Below, piece after piece: positions 41,871 to 51,133 of a stretch of 64,000 bases of DNA; the stretch's first letter is position 1, and every line of letters begins with the position of its first letter. The stretch comes from JBFJKD01 sp041600415. Lineage in GTDB: Bacteria; Pseudomonadota; Gammaproteobacteria; Pseudomonadales; Porticoccaceae. Where the stretch lies: assembly GCA_041600415.1 (NCBI GenBank), contig JBFIKF010000003.1, positions 186,001 through 250,000 on the forward strand, written 5' to 3'. Position numbers and translations under genes: made by a program. Below the pieces are notes generated by a model. The model had not been told where the DNA came from and did no database searches. It saw only the letters and a list, made by a program, of their open reading frames with translations.

Positions 41871-43885
41871 TATGGATCCACTCCCACCCCAGCGGACGCT
41901 GGCCTTGTCAGGGAAGCAGTTGCTGCTTGCCGGGACAGACGCCTGGAGCGATAACGTTTATCCAGTGTCGCCAACAGGCCGCCACCGGCCATCAACAGCG
42001 CCCCCAGCCAAATCCAGCGCACCAACGGTTTTACGTACACCCTGACCGACCAGCTCTCATCGTCGAGGGACTCTCCCAATGCAACATACAGGTCGCGCCA
42101 TAAACCGCCATCAATATCCGCCTCCGTCATCACCTGACCGCTGGCGAAATAACGGCGTTTTTGCGGTTGTAGCTCTGCCACGAATGACCCGCCGCGGGTA
42201 ACGTTGAGCGTGCCGGTCTGCGCGTGATAGTTAGGGCCCGCGCTCGTCCCTACCCCCTGGAAAACAAAATCGTAACCGCCGACTGTCACCCTGTCTCCGG
42301 GCGCCAAGCGCACATCCCGTTGATCGCTGTACAGGCTGCTGATGCCGACCCCCATAACTGCCACCGCGATACCCAGGTGTGCCAGTACCATGCCGTAATA
42401 GCTGCCGCGCAAGCGGCTCAGGCCTTGCAAGCGACCCGCACGAGAAGCGGCCTTGCGCCATAGATCGCGGCCCGTTACCAGCGCCACCCAACTGGCCAGC
42501 GTAAGCGTCAGCAACGTGCCAAAGCGCACGGTTCCGTCGCGCAACATCCCATCGATCAGCAGCGTTCCCGCCACCCCCACCAGCAGCGCCGCCCCCGCCA
42601 TGATCAGCATATCGGCGCGCAGCGCTGGCGCATCGTTGCGTTTCCAGTTCAAGATCGAACCGACGGCCATGAACAATGCCAGCAGCCCCGCGAGGGGAAT
42701 AAAGAACAGATTAAAATAGGGTGGCCCCACGGAGACCTTGCCCCAGCCCGCAAAGTCGGCAACCAGGGGGTATAGCGTACCCAGTAAAATCGTCGCCATG
42801 GTCACGATCAACAGCACATTATTAATCAACAGAAACGCTTCGCGCGACAGCCAGGTGAACGTTGCCGCGCCTTGCACGCTGGGACCGCGCAGCGCATACA
42901 ATAGCAACGATCCGCCTACGACCACCGCGAGAAACAGCAAAATAAACACACCCCGCGTAGGGTCCGAGGCAAAAGCATGCACCGACGTTAGCACGCCGGA
43001 ACGCACCAGGAATGTGCCCAGTAAACTCAGGGAAAACGCCAGAATGGCCAGCAGGAGTGTCCAGCTGCGAAACGCACCTCTTTTTTCGGTCACTGCCAGG
43101 CTGTGGATTAACGCCGTACCCACCAACCAGGGCATAAACGATGCGTTTTCCACCGGATCCCAGAACCACCAGCCGCCCCAGCCCAACTCGTAATAGGCCC
43201 ACCAGCTACCGAGGGCGATACCGACGGTCAAAAATGACCAGGCAATAATAGTCCAGGGACGAGTCCAGCGAGCCCAGGCGGTATCCATGCGCCCACTCAA
43301 TAACGCGGCAATAGCAAACGCAAACGCTACGGAAAAACCGACATAGCCCATATACAACATGGGCGGATGGACGATCAGACCAAAATCCTGCAGCAGCGGA
43401 TTAAGGTCGGCCCCTTCCATTCTGGGCAACGGCAAAATGCGCTCAAATGGATTGGAGGTAAGCAGTACAAACAGATAAAAACCGACCGCGATCATACCCA
43501 TCACGGCTAATACCCGCGCCACCATCATCAGCGGCAAGGTGCGACTGAACAGGGCTACCGCCAACGTCCAGCTCGCCAGAATCAATACCCATAGCAGCAG
43601 CGAACCTTCGTGGGCCGCCCATACCGCGCTGACCTTATAATGGTCGGGCAACAGCGTATTGGAATTTTCCGCCACATAGCGCACGGAAAAATCGTCCGCT
43701 AAAAATACCGTCACCAGACACGTAAAACTGATCGCCACGAAAACCCATTGGCCTGCGGCCAGGGAACGCGCGGTAGCCATCCACGACGGACGCAGGAAAA
43801 TACTGCCCAGCAAGGGTAGCAGTGCCTGCCCGGTGGCCAGACACAACGCCATAATCAGCGCAAAGTGGCCAATTTCCGCCGTCAT
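41870..43885 (-). CDS. ccmF: cytochrome c haem lyase subunit CcmF
   Basis: 671 residues with about 15 membrane helices. The WWD domain GWGGWWFWDPVENASFMPWL lies near 225-245, with conserved His residues in neighbouring loops (LLSGRMDTAWARW region and HSLAVTEKRG). CcmF takes haem from CcmE and attaches it to apocytochrome with CcmH/CcmI. It overlaps ccmE by 4 nt (ATGA) and ccmG by one base. Confidence 0.96.
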   Translation of the reverse strand: MTAEIGHFALIMALCLATGQALLPLLGSIFLRPSWMATARSLAAGQWVFVAISFTCLVTVFLADDFSVRYVAENSNTLLPDHYKVSAVWAAHEGSLLLWVLILASWTLAVALFSRTLPLMMVARVLAVMGMIAVGFYLFVLLTSNPFERILPLPRMEGADLNPLLQDFGLIVHPPMLYMGYVGFSVAFAFAIAALLSGRMDTAWARWTRPWTIIAWSFLTVGIALGSWWAYYELGWGGWWFWDPVENASFMPWLVGTALIHSLAVTEKRGAFRSWTLLLAILAFSLSLLGTFLVRSGVLTSVHAFASDPTRGVFILLFLAVVVGGSLLLYALRGPSVQGAATFTWLSREAFLLINNVLLIVTMATILLGTLYPLVADFAGWGKVSVGPPYFNLFFIPLAGLLALFMAVGSILNWKRNDAPALRADMLIMAGAALLVGVAGTLLIDGMLRDGTVRFGTLLTLTLASWVALVTGRDLWRKAASRAGRLQGLSRLRGSYYGMVLAHLGIAVAVMGVGISSLYSDQRDVRLAPGDRVTVGGYDFVFQGVGTSAGPNYHAQTGTLNVTRGGSFVAELQPQKRRYFASGQVMTEADIDGGLWRDLYVALGESLDDESWSVRVYVKPLVRWIWLGALLMAGGGLLATLDKRYRSRRLSRQAATASLTRPASAGVGVDP

Positions 43886-44352
43886 TTATTCACCGTCGCT
43901 GCGCCGGCACCGGCTTTTTTCTGTTTCTCGTAAGCTTGCTGCATGGCATCGGCAACTTCCGGTGGCGTGTAATTTTCATCGTGCTTGGCCAATACTTCCT
44001 CAGCCATAAAGACACCCTGATTGTTAAGCTTACCGGTGGCTACTCCGGCCTGCCCTTCCGCAAACAAATCCGGCAAAATGCCGGCAAAGCGCACGTCCAC
44101 CAGCGCCGCGCCGTCACTCAGTTGAAAAAACACTTCGAGGGAGGTGCGATCCCGGCGCACACTGCCATCCACCACCATACCGCCGACCCGAATGCGTTTT
44201 TCTATGGGCACCGCTCCCGAGGCGACCTGGGACGGGGTGTAAAATAAATTTATATTTTCCCGCAACGCATAGGTCACCAGACCAATCGCGATGGAGCTGA
44301 CCACCACCAGGAATAGCACCAGTAATAACCGTTGTCGACGTAGCGGGTGCAT
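43882..44352 (-). CDS. ccmE: haem chaperone CcmE
   Basis: 156 residues. One N-terminal anchor (about 8-28), an OB-fold periplasmic domain, and haem-binding H124 with Y128 in LAKHDENYTP, the HxxxY motif of the standard CcmE. A flexible Ala/Lys-rich tail follows. CcmE carries covalently bound haem from CcmC to CcmF. Start overlaps the ccmD stop by one base (TGATG). Confidence 0.96.
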   Translation of the reverse strand: MHPLRRQRLLLVLFLVVVSSIAIGLVTYALRENINLFYTPSQVASGAVPIEKRIRVGGMVVDGSVRRDRTSLEVFFQLSDGAALVDVRFAGILPDLFAEGQAGVATGKLNNQGVFMAEEVLAKHDENYTPPEVADAMQQAYEKQKKAGAGAATVNK

Positions 44353-44606
44353 CAGCGCTGGACCTCTGAGTGTTGGATCTCTGAGTGTTGGATCTGTGAT
44401 TGTTCGGCTGTGGTGTGCTCAGACACATTCTGCGAGGGTGCGTGTTGCTGGTGTCGGTGCATCTGCCGCAACAAGATGCGACCACGGTGCAGTGGCGCCA
44501 ACAGCAAAAGCAGCATAACCACGATAGTGATCCCGTAGGCGCTCCACACAAACAGTCCGTGGCCACCCATGTGCACAAACGCGCTGACACTCTCAAAATG
44601 CCACAT
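44352..44606 (-). CDS. ccmD: haem exporter accessory protein CcmD (extended tail)
   Basis: 84 residues, longer than the usual 50-70. MGGHGLFVWSAYGITIVVMLLLLL is the standard CcmD helix with its conserved His/Tyr. The last 20 residues are low-complexity Gln/His/Ser/Glu repeats (QHSEI-QHSEV) encoded by a 15-bp repeat. CcmD helps release holo-CcmE from CcmABC. Sits directly between ccmC and ccmE. Confidence 0.9.
   Translation of the reverse strand: MWHFESVSAFVHMGGHGLFVWSAYGITIVVMLLLLLAPLHRGRILLRQMHRHQQHAPSQNVSEHTTAEQSQIQHSEIQHSEVQR
44360..44404. repeat. 15-bp in-frame repeat in the ccmD tail
   Basis: Three units: ggacctctgagtgtt, ggatctctgagtgtt, ggatctgtgattgtt. The period is a multiple of three, so copy-number change would lengthen or shorten the CcmD tail by five residues per unit. 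Confidence 0.9.
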
Positions 44607-45359
44607 TCAGGGTCTGACCTCCAGCAGTTCGCGAACCCAGGTTGTGCGCTGCTCCCGCTGCAGGATTTCCGCGCGTACCCGCAATATCAAAACCAGCGCA
44701 TAGAAACAATAAAATGCCAGAATCATAACAATCAGCGGTTGGAACATGCTGGGATGCATGGATGGCGCGGACGTCAATTTAATGGTGGCGGGCTGGTGCA
44801 AACTGTACCACCAGTCCACCGACTTGTAGATGATCGGAATATTTACCGTACCCACCAGCGCCAAAATCGCACAGGCTCGCGCGGCGACTTCGCGGTTGGC
44901 AAATGCCTGGTAGAGTGCGTTAACACCCAGATACAAAAACAATAACACCAGCATGGAGGTAACCCGCGCATCCCACACCCAGTAGGTACCCCAGGTAGGC
45001 TTGCCCCACAGCGCACCACTGACCAGCGCCACAAACGTCAATGCCGCGCCTATCGGCGCCGCCGCCACCATCACCATATCGGCCAGTTTGATTTTCCAGA
45101 TCAGGCCCACGGCACCCGCCACGGCCATAACGTAGTAGCCCGCCAGGGCCAGAAACGATGCCGGCACATGCACATAGATTATGCGAAAACTATTGCCCTG
45201 TTTGGCATCCACCGGGGCAATCCCCAGGCTCCACACCAGACCGACGGCAAATAACAGCGCGGTCGCCACGGATAACCACGGCAACCAGCTGCCACTGGCC
45301 TGGTAAAACCAGCGCGGCGAACCCAGTCGGTGCCACCACTGCCATCGGTTGTTAGCCAT
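44607..45359 (-). CDS. ccmC: haem exporter permease CcmC
   Basis: 250 residues from the ATG at 45,359 (MANNRWQWWHRLGSPRW); an upstream in-frame start at 45,389 would lie deeper in ccmB. Six helices; the WWD segment GKPTWGTYWVWDARVTSML lies near 120-140, with conserved His in IYVHVPASF and WWYSLHQPA. CcmC loads haem onto CcmE. It overlaps the ccmB end by 8 nt and abuts ccmD. Confidence 0.95.
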   Translation of the reverse strand: MANNRWQWWHRLGSPRWFYQASGSWLPWLSVATALLFAVGLVWSLGIAPVDAKQGNSFRIIYVHVPASFLALAGYYVMAVAGAVGLIWKIKLADMVMVAAAPIGAALTFVALVSGALWGKPTWGTYWVWDARVTSMLVLLFLYLGVNALYQAFANREVAARACAILALVGTVNIPIIYKSVDWWYSLHQPATIKLTSAPSMHPSMFQPLIVMILAFYCFYALVLILRVRAEILQREQRTTWVRELLEVRP

Positions 45360-46116
45360 TGATACCCGCCTTGAGTGCGGCTGCGGCAAATGGCGTCAGC
45401 AGCAGCGCAAATGCCAATAAAGCTCCCATAATGGCCAACGCGCCATTGATAGACAGCCCGTCAACAGCGAGTTGCACCACACCGGCGCCAAATATGAGTA
45501 CCGGCAAATACAGTGGCATCACCAGCAAACCCAATAGCATGCCGCCCTTGCGCAGTGCCACCGTCAGGGCTGCGCCGATGGCGCCAATCACGCTGAGTGC
45601 TGCGGTGCCCAATGCGAGACTGATCATCAGGGGTATAAATCCGGCCGCTGGTAACGCCAACAACAAACCTATCACCGGCGCGAACAGGGTTAGCGGCAAG
45701 CCAACCACCAGCCAGTGTGCAGTTACCTTGGCGAGTACCAACAGCCACAGGGGTTGCGGACTCAACAGTAGCTGCTCCAGCGAACCATCGCGAAAGTCAC
45801 TTAAAAACAGACTGTCGGTCGCCAGTAGCGTTGCCAGCAGTACGGTAATCCAGACCATGCCGGGCGCGAGCGGCGCTAATTGGATTGCGCTCGGGCCCAC
45901 ACCCAATGGAATCAACATCGCCACGATGCCGCTAAATAGCAGCGGTTGCGCCAGATCGCCCCGCTGGCGAAAAGCCAGCTCGATATCGCGCTTTACCAGC
46001 GCGGCAAACGCCGCACCGGAGCGCAACTGATCGGCGACCGGATTGGGATCATCGAGTAACCGGTGCTCAGCGTTTGATGGTATTGCCGTTTTACCCACGG
46101 ACAGTATCACTCCCAT
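45352..46116 (-). CDS. ccmB: haem exporter membrane subunit CcmB
   Basis: 254 residues from the ATG at 46,116; a GTG at 46,128 and a later GTG at 46,098 are alternatives, and the first 30-35 residues are an extension relative to the usual 220-residue CcmB. Six helices; DSLFLSDFRDGSLEQLLLSP is the typical cytoplasmic loop. Pairs with the ATPase CcmA. The start lies inside the 3' end of ccmA. Confidence 0.92.
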   Translation of the reverse strand: MGVILSVGKTAIPSNAEHRLLDDPNPVADQLRSGAAFAALVKRDIELAFRQRGDLAQPLLFSGIVAMLIPLGVGPSAIQLAPLAPGMVWITVLLATLLATDSLFLSDFRDGSLEQLLLSPQPLWLLVLAKVTAHWLVVGLPLTLFAPVIGLLLALPAAGFIPLMISLALGTAALSVIGAIGAALTVALRKGGMLLGLLVMPLYLPVLIFGAGVVQLAVDGLSINGALAIMGALLAFALLLTPFAAAALKAGING

Positions 46117-46741
46117 GGGCAGATTCACCGAGAGCCAGCTGTCGCAAACCAGGTAATTTCAATGCCTGGTGGCTACTTACCACCAGCGCCCCGCCGTTGT
46201 GCAGATGGTCCGCGAATAGCGTTTCGACCATGGCGGTGCCATCACTGTCGATTGCAGTGAGTGGCTCGTCCAGTACCCACAGCCGCGCCGTCGATAAACA
46301 CAATCTCGCCAACGCCACACGCCGCAACTGGCCAGCCGATAGCGTAGTGCACGGCACATCTGCGCAACCGCCCAACCCCATACGCTCAAGCGCTGTGTCT
46401 ACAGCCATGGGTTTGCAGGATTGAATACGTGTTAACCAGGCGAGGTTTTCCCGCGGCGATAGTGCTAACTTCATGCCGGGTTGATGACCAATAAATACCA
46501 GATTTGCCAGATAGTCGGGACTGTGTCCGCGAATTTCCTGTTCGCGCCAGAACAAACGACCCAAGCTGGGGGATAGCAGGGTAACGAGGATGCGTAGTAA
46601 CGTGGTTTTGCCACTGCCGTTGGCACCGGTTACTTGCAGTACCTCGCCAGCGCTCACAGCGCCGGACAACCGCTCAAACAGCGGCCAGTCATTGCGTGCG
46701 AAACTGATATCCCGAAACTCAAGCAAGGGGTTGGAATGCAA
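46091..46741 (-). CDS. ccmA: haem exporter ATP-binding protein CcmA
   Basis: 216 residues. Walker A GANGSGKTTLL, signature LSAGQLRRVALARL, Walker B LWVLDEPLTAID. With CcmB it powers release of holo-CcmE from CcmC. First gene of ccmABCDEFG on the minus strand; the promoter should lie in 46,742-46,850. Confidence 0.95.
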   Translation of the reverse strand: MHSNPLLEFRDISFARNDWPLFERLSGAVSAGEVLQVTGANGSGKTTLLRILVTLLSPSLGRLFWREQEIRGHSPDYLANLVFIGHQPGMKLALSPRENLAWLTRIQSCKPMAVDTALERMGLGGCADVPCTTLSAGQLRRVALARLCLSTARLWVLDEPLTAIDSDGTAMVETLFADHLHNGGALVVSSHQALKLPGLRQLALGESAHGSDTVRG

Positions 46742-46846
46742 CCTGCAACTCCCGTTTTAACGAGGCGCCATTATGCCGCAATCGAATACTGGTGTAGAGA
46801 GTAGCCGGGTATTAAAAAAACAAAAAATGGGGGGGGTTAAAGCTTG

Positions 46847-46868
46847 CCCGCTGTCTGCAAACAGCGGG
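46847..46868. terminator. hairpin downstream of the PA3496-like gene
   Basis: cccgctgt, loop ctgcaa, acagcggg: a perfect 8-bp stem 35 nt after the small gene's stop. On the minus strand it is followed by CAAGCTTTAACCCCCCC rather than a T-tract, so termination is uncertain. A run of seven G's lies beside it. Confidence 0.5.
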
Positions 46869-46902
46869 GACACGCATAGTTACGCACAATCTATAGCAAC
46901 GT

Positions 46903-47079
46903 TTAGTCCATATCGAAGTCGTAGTCCTGAATCAGTTTTTCCAGTCGACGCTGCTCGATCCGGTCCTCCAGCTTGCGACGGGTTTCCATACTGATCACTG
47001 CCCGCACGCGCTCAGAGCCCGCATTCATTACTTCGTCGGTATCTTCCACGTCGATCATCTCTAGTTCATCTCCGCTCAT
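46903..47079 (-). CDS. small PA3496-like protein
   Basis: 58 residues from the ATG at 47,079, which has AGAGAGGG seven bases upstream; the frame extends to 47,109. An acidic N-terminal half (MSGDELEMIDVEDTDE) is followed by a basic/helical segment RRKLEDRIEQRRLEKLIQDY and an acidic end. This pattern agrees with my memory of the PA3496 family of small proteobacterial proteins. Function unknown. Confidence 0.55.
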   Translation of the reverse strand: MSGDELEMIDVEDTDEVMNAGSERVRAVISMETRRKLEDRIEQRRLEKLIQDYDFDMD

Positions 47080-47218
47080 ATCGAGCCCTCTCTCTGCCGT
47101 TTTACCCATCGTTTTAAACAGCCGCTAACCGGGTGTTTAATGCGCGCAAGGTACGGTGAATTTCATGGCAGGTCAAGATTTATAATTCGTTGTTTTTCAA
47201 CAAGTTAAAAAATTAGCT

Positions 47219-47839
47219 TCAGAAATTTTCAAGACTGTGAAGTAACTTCAGGTCCGCAGCGGTGTCGATATCTGCAAGTGGGGTTAACTCGCTCCAGCGC
47301 CAGGCCAGTGCCCGCAGCTGACCACGGGTTGCCGCAAGCACCCCACCAGTTCCCCAAGGGACGGCGGAAAACAGCGCCTTATCCACTCGGCGCGCGCCAA
47401 TCAGCACATACCCTCCATCCAGCGCCGGACCCAGCACCACGTCATCGCCTGCGCCCAGGCGCGTCAACGCCTCTTCAATATGATCAGTGTTTAGAAATGG
47501 GCAGTCACTACCCACCAGCACCACTCGTTTATGGTCGGCAAGGGCGGCGGCCAGCGCATGGTACATACGCGCGCCGAGGTCAGCGCCGCGCTGTCGATGA
47601 ACGGGCCTGTGCGGACTTAACTCGGCAAAAAAATCATCGTAACCGGGCTCGTCGATCCACAGCTCGAGGGGACACAACTCAGTTTGCGACAATTTGTCGA
47701 AGGTGTATGCCACCAGCCGCCGGTGCAGGGCGGCGCAGGATTGATCGTCGAGTTCCGGACGCATGCGGGTTTTTACGCGCCCCGGTCGCGGTGCTTTGGC
47801 AAACTGGATAACCAGTGCGTCGGGATAGCGATACGTCAT
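47219..47839 (-). CDS. TIGR04282-type glycosyltransferase (DUF2064)
   Basis: 206 residues from the ATG at 47,839, whose ATGA overlaps the stop of the upstream gene. FAKAPRPGRVKTRM near residue 13 is the nucleotide-binding start of the DUF2064 family; LVGSDCPFLN gives the metal-binding DxD-like element, and LGPALDGGYVLIGAR the sugar-nucleotide site. In many bacteria it sits beside a TIGR04283 transferase and an ArsS-type radical SAM protein, as here. Probably part of a small-molecule glycoside pathway. Confidence 0.88.
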   Translation of the reverse strand: MTYRYPDALVIQFAKAPRPGRVKTRMRPELDDQSCAALHRRLVAYTFDKLSQTELCPLELWIDEPGYDDFFAELSPHRPVHRQRGADLGARMYHALAAALADHKRVVLVGSDCPFLNTDHIEEALTRLGAGDDVVLGPALDGGYVLIGARRVDKALFSAVPWGTGGVLAATRGQLRALAWRWSELTPLADIDTAADLKLLHSLENF

Positions 47840-48534
47840 CGCAAACCATAGTATTTTTCCGCGAGCCGCTGGGGATCCGCACCACAAAAATAGGCGAACC
47901 GCAGGCGCCACATCAGCCAGATGGTGGAAAACACCCCCCGCTCTTCCCAGCGACGACTTGACGTGGTGACTGCACGACTTACCCACAACGGACGGCTGTG
48001 TTTGCGCAGCCTTTTGCATAGCGCCACGTCCTCCATCAGCGGGATTTCCGGATAGCCGCCCACCTGCGCAAACAGCTCGCGGCGCGCAAACAGGCACTGG
48101 TCACCGGTACCGACACCGGTAAGCCAGGAACGTTGATTGATACACCATTCGACAATACGCAACGGGAGCCCCCGGCCGCTGAGCCGCAGGGCAAAATAGC
48201 CCCAGCTAACCCGGCTGTAGCGCCACGCGAGGACCACATCGGGAAATTCCGCCGGCAACTGGCTATCGGCGTGTAAAAATACCAGCCATTCCCGCTGAGT
48301 AACACGCGCGCCGCTGTTCATCTGGACCGCCCGCCCCGGTTCGCTGACTAACACCTGATCGGCCAGCGGCCCCGCCAGCGCAGTACTCTCGTCATTGCTA
48401 CCACCGTCCACAACAATCACCTCGAGTCCCTGTTGGCGCAGCGGCTGCAATAGCGCCAGACAATGCTCCAGAGCCGCCGCATCGTTTAGAACCGGGATGA
48501 TAACCGCGACGGTGGAGAGCGCCTCAACCGCCAA
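47836..48534 (-). CDS. TIGR04283-type family 2 glycosyltransferase
   Basis: About 232 residues if it starts at the TTG at 48,534, just after GCGGGGGCG inside the end of the radical SAM gene; the frame is open to 48,618, but family similarity begins at VAVIIPVLNDAAALEHCL. EVIVVDGGSNDEST is the nucleotide-binding DGGS motif, VFLHADSQLP the metal-site DxD equivalent, and FARRELFAQVGGYPEIPLMEDVAL the acceptor side. Coupled by 4 nt overlap to the TIGR04282 gene. Confidence 0.88.
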   Translation of the reverse strand: MAVEALSTVAVIIPVLNDAAALEHCLALLQPLRQQGLEVIVVDGGSNDESTALAGPLADQVLVSEPGRAVQMNSGARVTQREWLVFLHADSQLPAEFPDVVLAWRYSRVSWGYFALRLSGRGLPLRIVEWCINQRSWLTGVGTGDQCLFARRELFAQVGGYPEIPLMEDVALCKRLRKHSRPLWVSRAVTTSSRRWEERGVFSTIWLMWRLRFAYFCGADPQRLAEKYYGLR

Positions 48535-49504
48535 GCGCGCCCCCGCAACTACTACCCTGACCGGCCGTGCAGCCGTAACAATGCTCGCCAATGGCAATCG
48601 GCTGGTCGCAAAAATCACTGTTCATTAAATCGCGCAAATGCGGTTGTGGTCGGTCGTTGGCAAATACATTACCGTTACCGCCGACAGGCATTTGCAGCAT
48701 CTGATTGAAATCGCAGTCGTACAGGAAACCCTGCCAGTCGATGCTGATCAAATCCCGGCACATCACCGTGTTGAGGTTGTCCTGACAGTAATTATTCTTC
48801 AGCAGCCCCATGTACTCGGTGTAGGTGCCGCGCGCTAACAACTGACCACCAAAGCGACTGATCGGCATATTGGCAATAGTAAACAGGCGATGGAAAACGA
48901 TACCGTGCTCGCTCCCCAGGCGCTGCTTGTATTCGGCCTCGAGGACGCTCTGGGCTGGAGGTAAAAACGCACCGTTGGGGTTGTAGACCAGATGCAGCGG
49001 CAATTCTGGCACACGTCCGTAGCCCAGGGCATTCAGCTCTTTAAGGGCGTCAATACTTTGCTCAAAGACCCCCTTACCGCGCTGTTGCGCGACATTTTGC
49101 TCGGAATAACAGGGCAGCGATGCCACCACCGTCACCCGGTGGTCAGCCAGAAACTTTGCCAGATCTCGATAGCCCGGCTCCAGCAATATGGTCAGATTGC
49201 AGCGATCGATCACCTCAATTCCCGCAGCCGTGGCGGTCGCCACCAAACGGCGAAATTGCGGATTCATCTCCGGCGCTCCACCGGTCAAATCCAGTGTTTT
49301 GATGCCGCGCGCAATCAACACCTCCAGCAGCAGATCGACCAGCTCGCCGCTCATTAATTCGGTGCGGTTGGGTCCAGCATTGACATGACAATGACTACAG
49401 CTCAGGTTGCACAAATACCCAAGATTAACCTGCAGTGTCTGCAAAGACCTGCGCTGCAATGGCGGAAAAGTGGTTTTCAGTAACAAAGGTCGAGTATCGA
49501 GCAC
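48524..49504 (-). CDS. arsS: ArsS-type radical SAM protein (DUF3641, Cys form)
   Basis: 326 residues from a GTG at 49,504 with GGGAGGAG upstream; the frame is open to 49,570. The cluster motif CNLSCSHCHVNAGP (CX3CX2C) binds the [4Fe-4S] of radical SAM enzymes, followed by LDLTGGAPEMN. The C-terminal domain has CRDLISIDWQGFLYDCDFNQ and ends CYGCTAGQGSSCGG. In many relatives one of these last Cys is selenocysteine; here it is encoded as TGC. ArsS is proposed in arsenosugar synthesis. No arsM is adjacent, so the exact substrate is uncertain. Confidence 0.88.
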   Translation of the reverse strand: MLDTRPLLLKTTFPPLQRRSLQTLQVNLGYLCNLSCSHCHVNAGPNRTELMSGELVDLLLEVLIARGIKTLDLTGGAPEMNPQFRRLVATATAAGIEVIDRCNLTILLEPGYRDLAKFLADHRVTVVASLPCYSEQNVAQQRGKGVFEQSIDALKELNALGYGRVPELPLHLVYNPNGAFLPPAQSVLEAEYKQRLGSEHGIVFHRLFTIANMPISRFGGQLLARGTYTEYMGLLKNNYCQDNLNTVMCRDLISIDWQGFLYDCDFNQMLQMPVGGNGNVFANDRPQPHLRDLMNSDFCDQPIAIGEHCYGCTAGQGSSCGGALGG

Positions 49505-49518
49505 GGCACTCCTCCCGA

Positions 49519-50256
49519 TCAGAGCTTTCCATTCTCGGCAGGAGCAGGTGATTCCCGATACTCTCTGCATTCATCCAGCGTTTTCAGTGCCTGTGAATGG
49601 AATTCGCGCCGATAGAGCACCCATACTACCCACAGTGTCGACAGCATACACACCCAGGGGCTGACCAGCCACGTAAACAGCGCCATCGCAAAATAATAGG
49701 CCCGCAATCCGTGATTAAATTCGTGACTGGCAAGATCGATCAACTTCGCGCTGCGCTCGCTGAATTGAGTCAACGCCTCGGCAGTTACGTCGGCATCGCG
49801 AGCACCTGGCGCCGCACCGAGCAACACGGCGAAGAAATTGTACTGACGAATACTCCAGGTAAATTTGAAAAACGCATAAACAAATATCATGGCCAACAGC
49901 AGCAACTTGAGTTGCAACACCGCCGGGGTCACCTGGACAGAAAACGGCAGATTAATCAGAATCGTGAGGGTTCCCTCCACCGTGGACACCGCGGTCAATA
50001 TACCTGCAATAATCAGCAGGGTAGTGGATGCGAAAAAGGCTACCACCCGTTCGAGATTGGCGAGTAGCGAGGCATCGGTAATACGGTTTTCATTGGCCAT
50101 CATGCGCACCATCCATTGCACACGGTGGTGGCGCATCACACTGGACAAGGTGCGTTGGCTGCGGGCCTTGACCCTGGCAAAGCGCGTGTAGGCTACCCAC
50201 ACCGTTACAAACAGGGTGACAGCAGAGATATCGGCGACCGCTAATTGTGGCAACAT
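49519..50256 (-). CDS. DUF599 family membrane protein
   Basis: 245 residues from the ATG at 50,256, with CAGGG six bases upstream. Four hydrophobic helices (about 10-28, 70-92, 112-132, 190-220). The family motif is W-x-x-Y then RVQWMVRMMANENRITDASLLANL. DUF599 proteins have no known role. The gene is 14 nt upstream of the arsS start in the same direction, so it may be co-transcribed. Confidence 0.82.
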   Translation of the reverse strand: MLPQLAVADISAVTLFVTVWVAYTRFARVKARSQRTLSSVMRHHRVQWMVRMMANENRITDASLLANLERVVAFFASTTLLIIAGILTAVSTVEGTLTILINLPFSVQVTPAVLQLKLLLLAMIFVYAFFKFTWSIRQYNFFAVLLGAAPGARDADVTAEALTQFSERSAKLIDLASHEFNHGLRAYYFAMALFTWLVSPWVCMLSTLWVVWVLYRREFHSQALKTLDECREYRESPAPAENGKL

Positions 50257-50509
50257 ATTCAACCCTGAACTAATTCAGGCCGCGACTGGCCCGCTTCTAC
50301 AAATTCTACAACGGAAAATCAGATCTGGGAGTGTAACCGAACTGGATTGCAAAATGATTACTAATTGGCGCTATATGCCGCACTTCGTGGGTACAATCAA
50401 CTTCGCCAACACCGTTTCCACCGAAGCTTTCTCGCACTGAACCCTTGCCCGCGCAGACAGTCCAACCTCTGACTCTAGTCTGCCATTACCAACGGACTTT
50501 TCTGAACCC

Positions 50510-51133
50510 ATGAAAAATAAACTGTTAGCGCCGTTACTGACTTTGCTACTGGTATTGTGCAACAACAGCGTGGCGGCTGCGTCGGACGTCGAGGAAGCGG
50601 TATTTGCCGGCGGCTGTTTCTGGTGTATGCAGCCACCGTTCGACGCACTTAAGGGGGTGTTGAAAACCACGGTAGGCTATACCGGTGGCAGCGTGGTTGC
50701 ACCTTCCTACCAGCAAGTGTCGGACGGAACTACCGGCCACACCGAAGCCATACTGGTATCCTACGATCCCGCGCAGATCAGCTATCAGCAGTTACTTGCC
50801 ACATTCTGGATAAACATCGATCCCGTTGACGGCGGCGGGCAGTTTTGTGATCGGGGCAGTCAGTATCGCAGCGCCATTTTTTACCGCAACGACACCCAAC
50901 AGCGTCTGGCCCGCGCGAGCAAGAAGGCCTTGGAACAACGTGGATTCCTGCCGGGACAGATTGAAACAGAAATTACGGCAGCCTCAACCTTCTACAAGGC
51001 GGAAGATTATCACCAGGATTACTATCGGAAAAACCCCAGGCGCTATGCTTTTTACAGCTGGAATTGCGGGCGCAAACAACGCCTCGACCAGGTCTGGCAC
51101 CAATCCGAACCGCTGCCACTGGGCGTCGACTAA
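50510..51133 (+). CDS. msrA: peptide-methionine (S)-S-oxide reductase MsrA, exported
   Basis: 207 residues. A signal peptide (residues 3-24, ending VAAAS) suggests a periplasmic location. The catalytic Cys36 lies in FAGGCFWCMQPPF, and further signatures are GYTGGSV, TGHTEAI and FYKAEDYHQDYY. Reduces the S epimer of methionine sulfoxide. Its stop overlaps the convergent usp gene. Confidence 0.94.
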   Translation: MKNKLLAPLLTLLLVLCNNSVAAASDVEEAVFAGGCFWCMQPPFDALKGVLKTTVGYTGGSVVAPSYQQVSDGTTGHTEAILVSYDPAQISYQQLLATFWINIDPVDGGGQFCDRGSQYRSAIFYRNDTQQRLARASKKALEQRGFLPGQIETEITAASTFYKAEDYHQDYYRKNPRRYAFYSWNCGRKQRLDQVWHQSEPLPLGVD

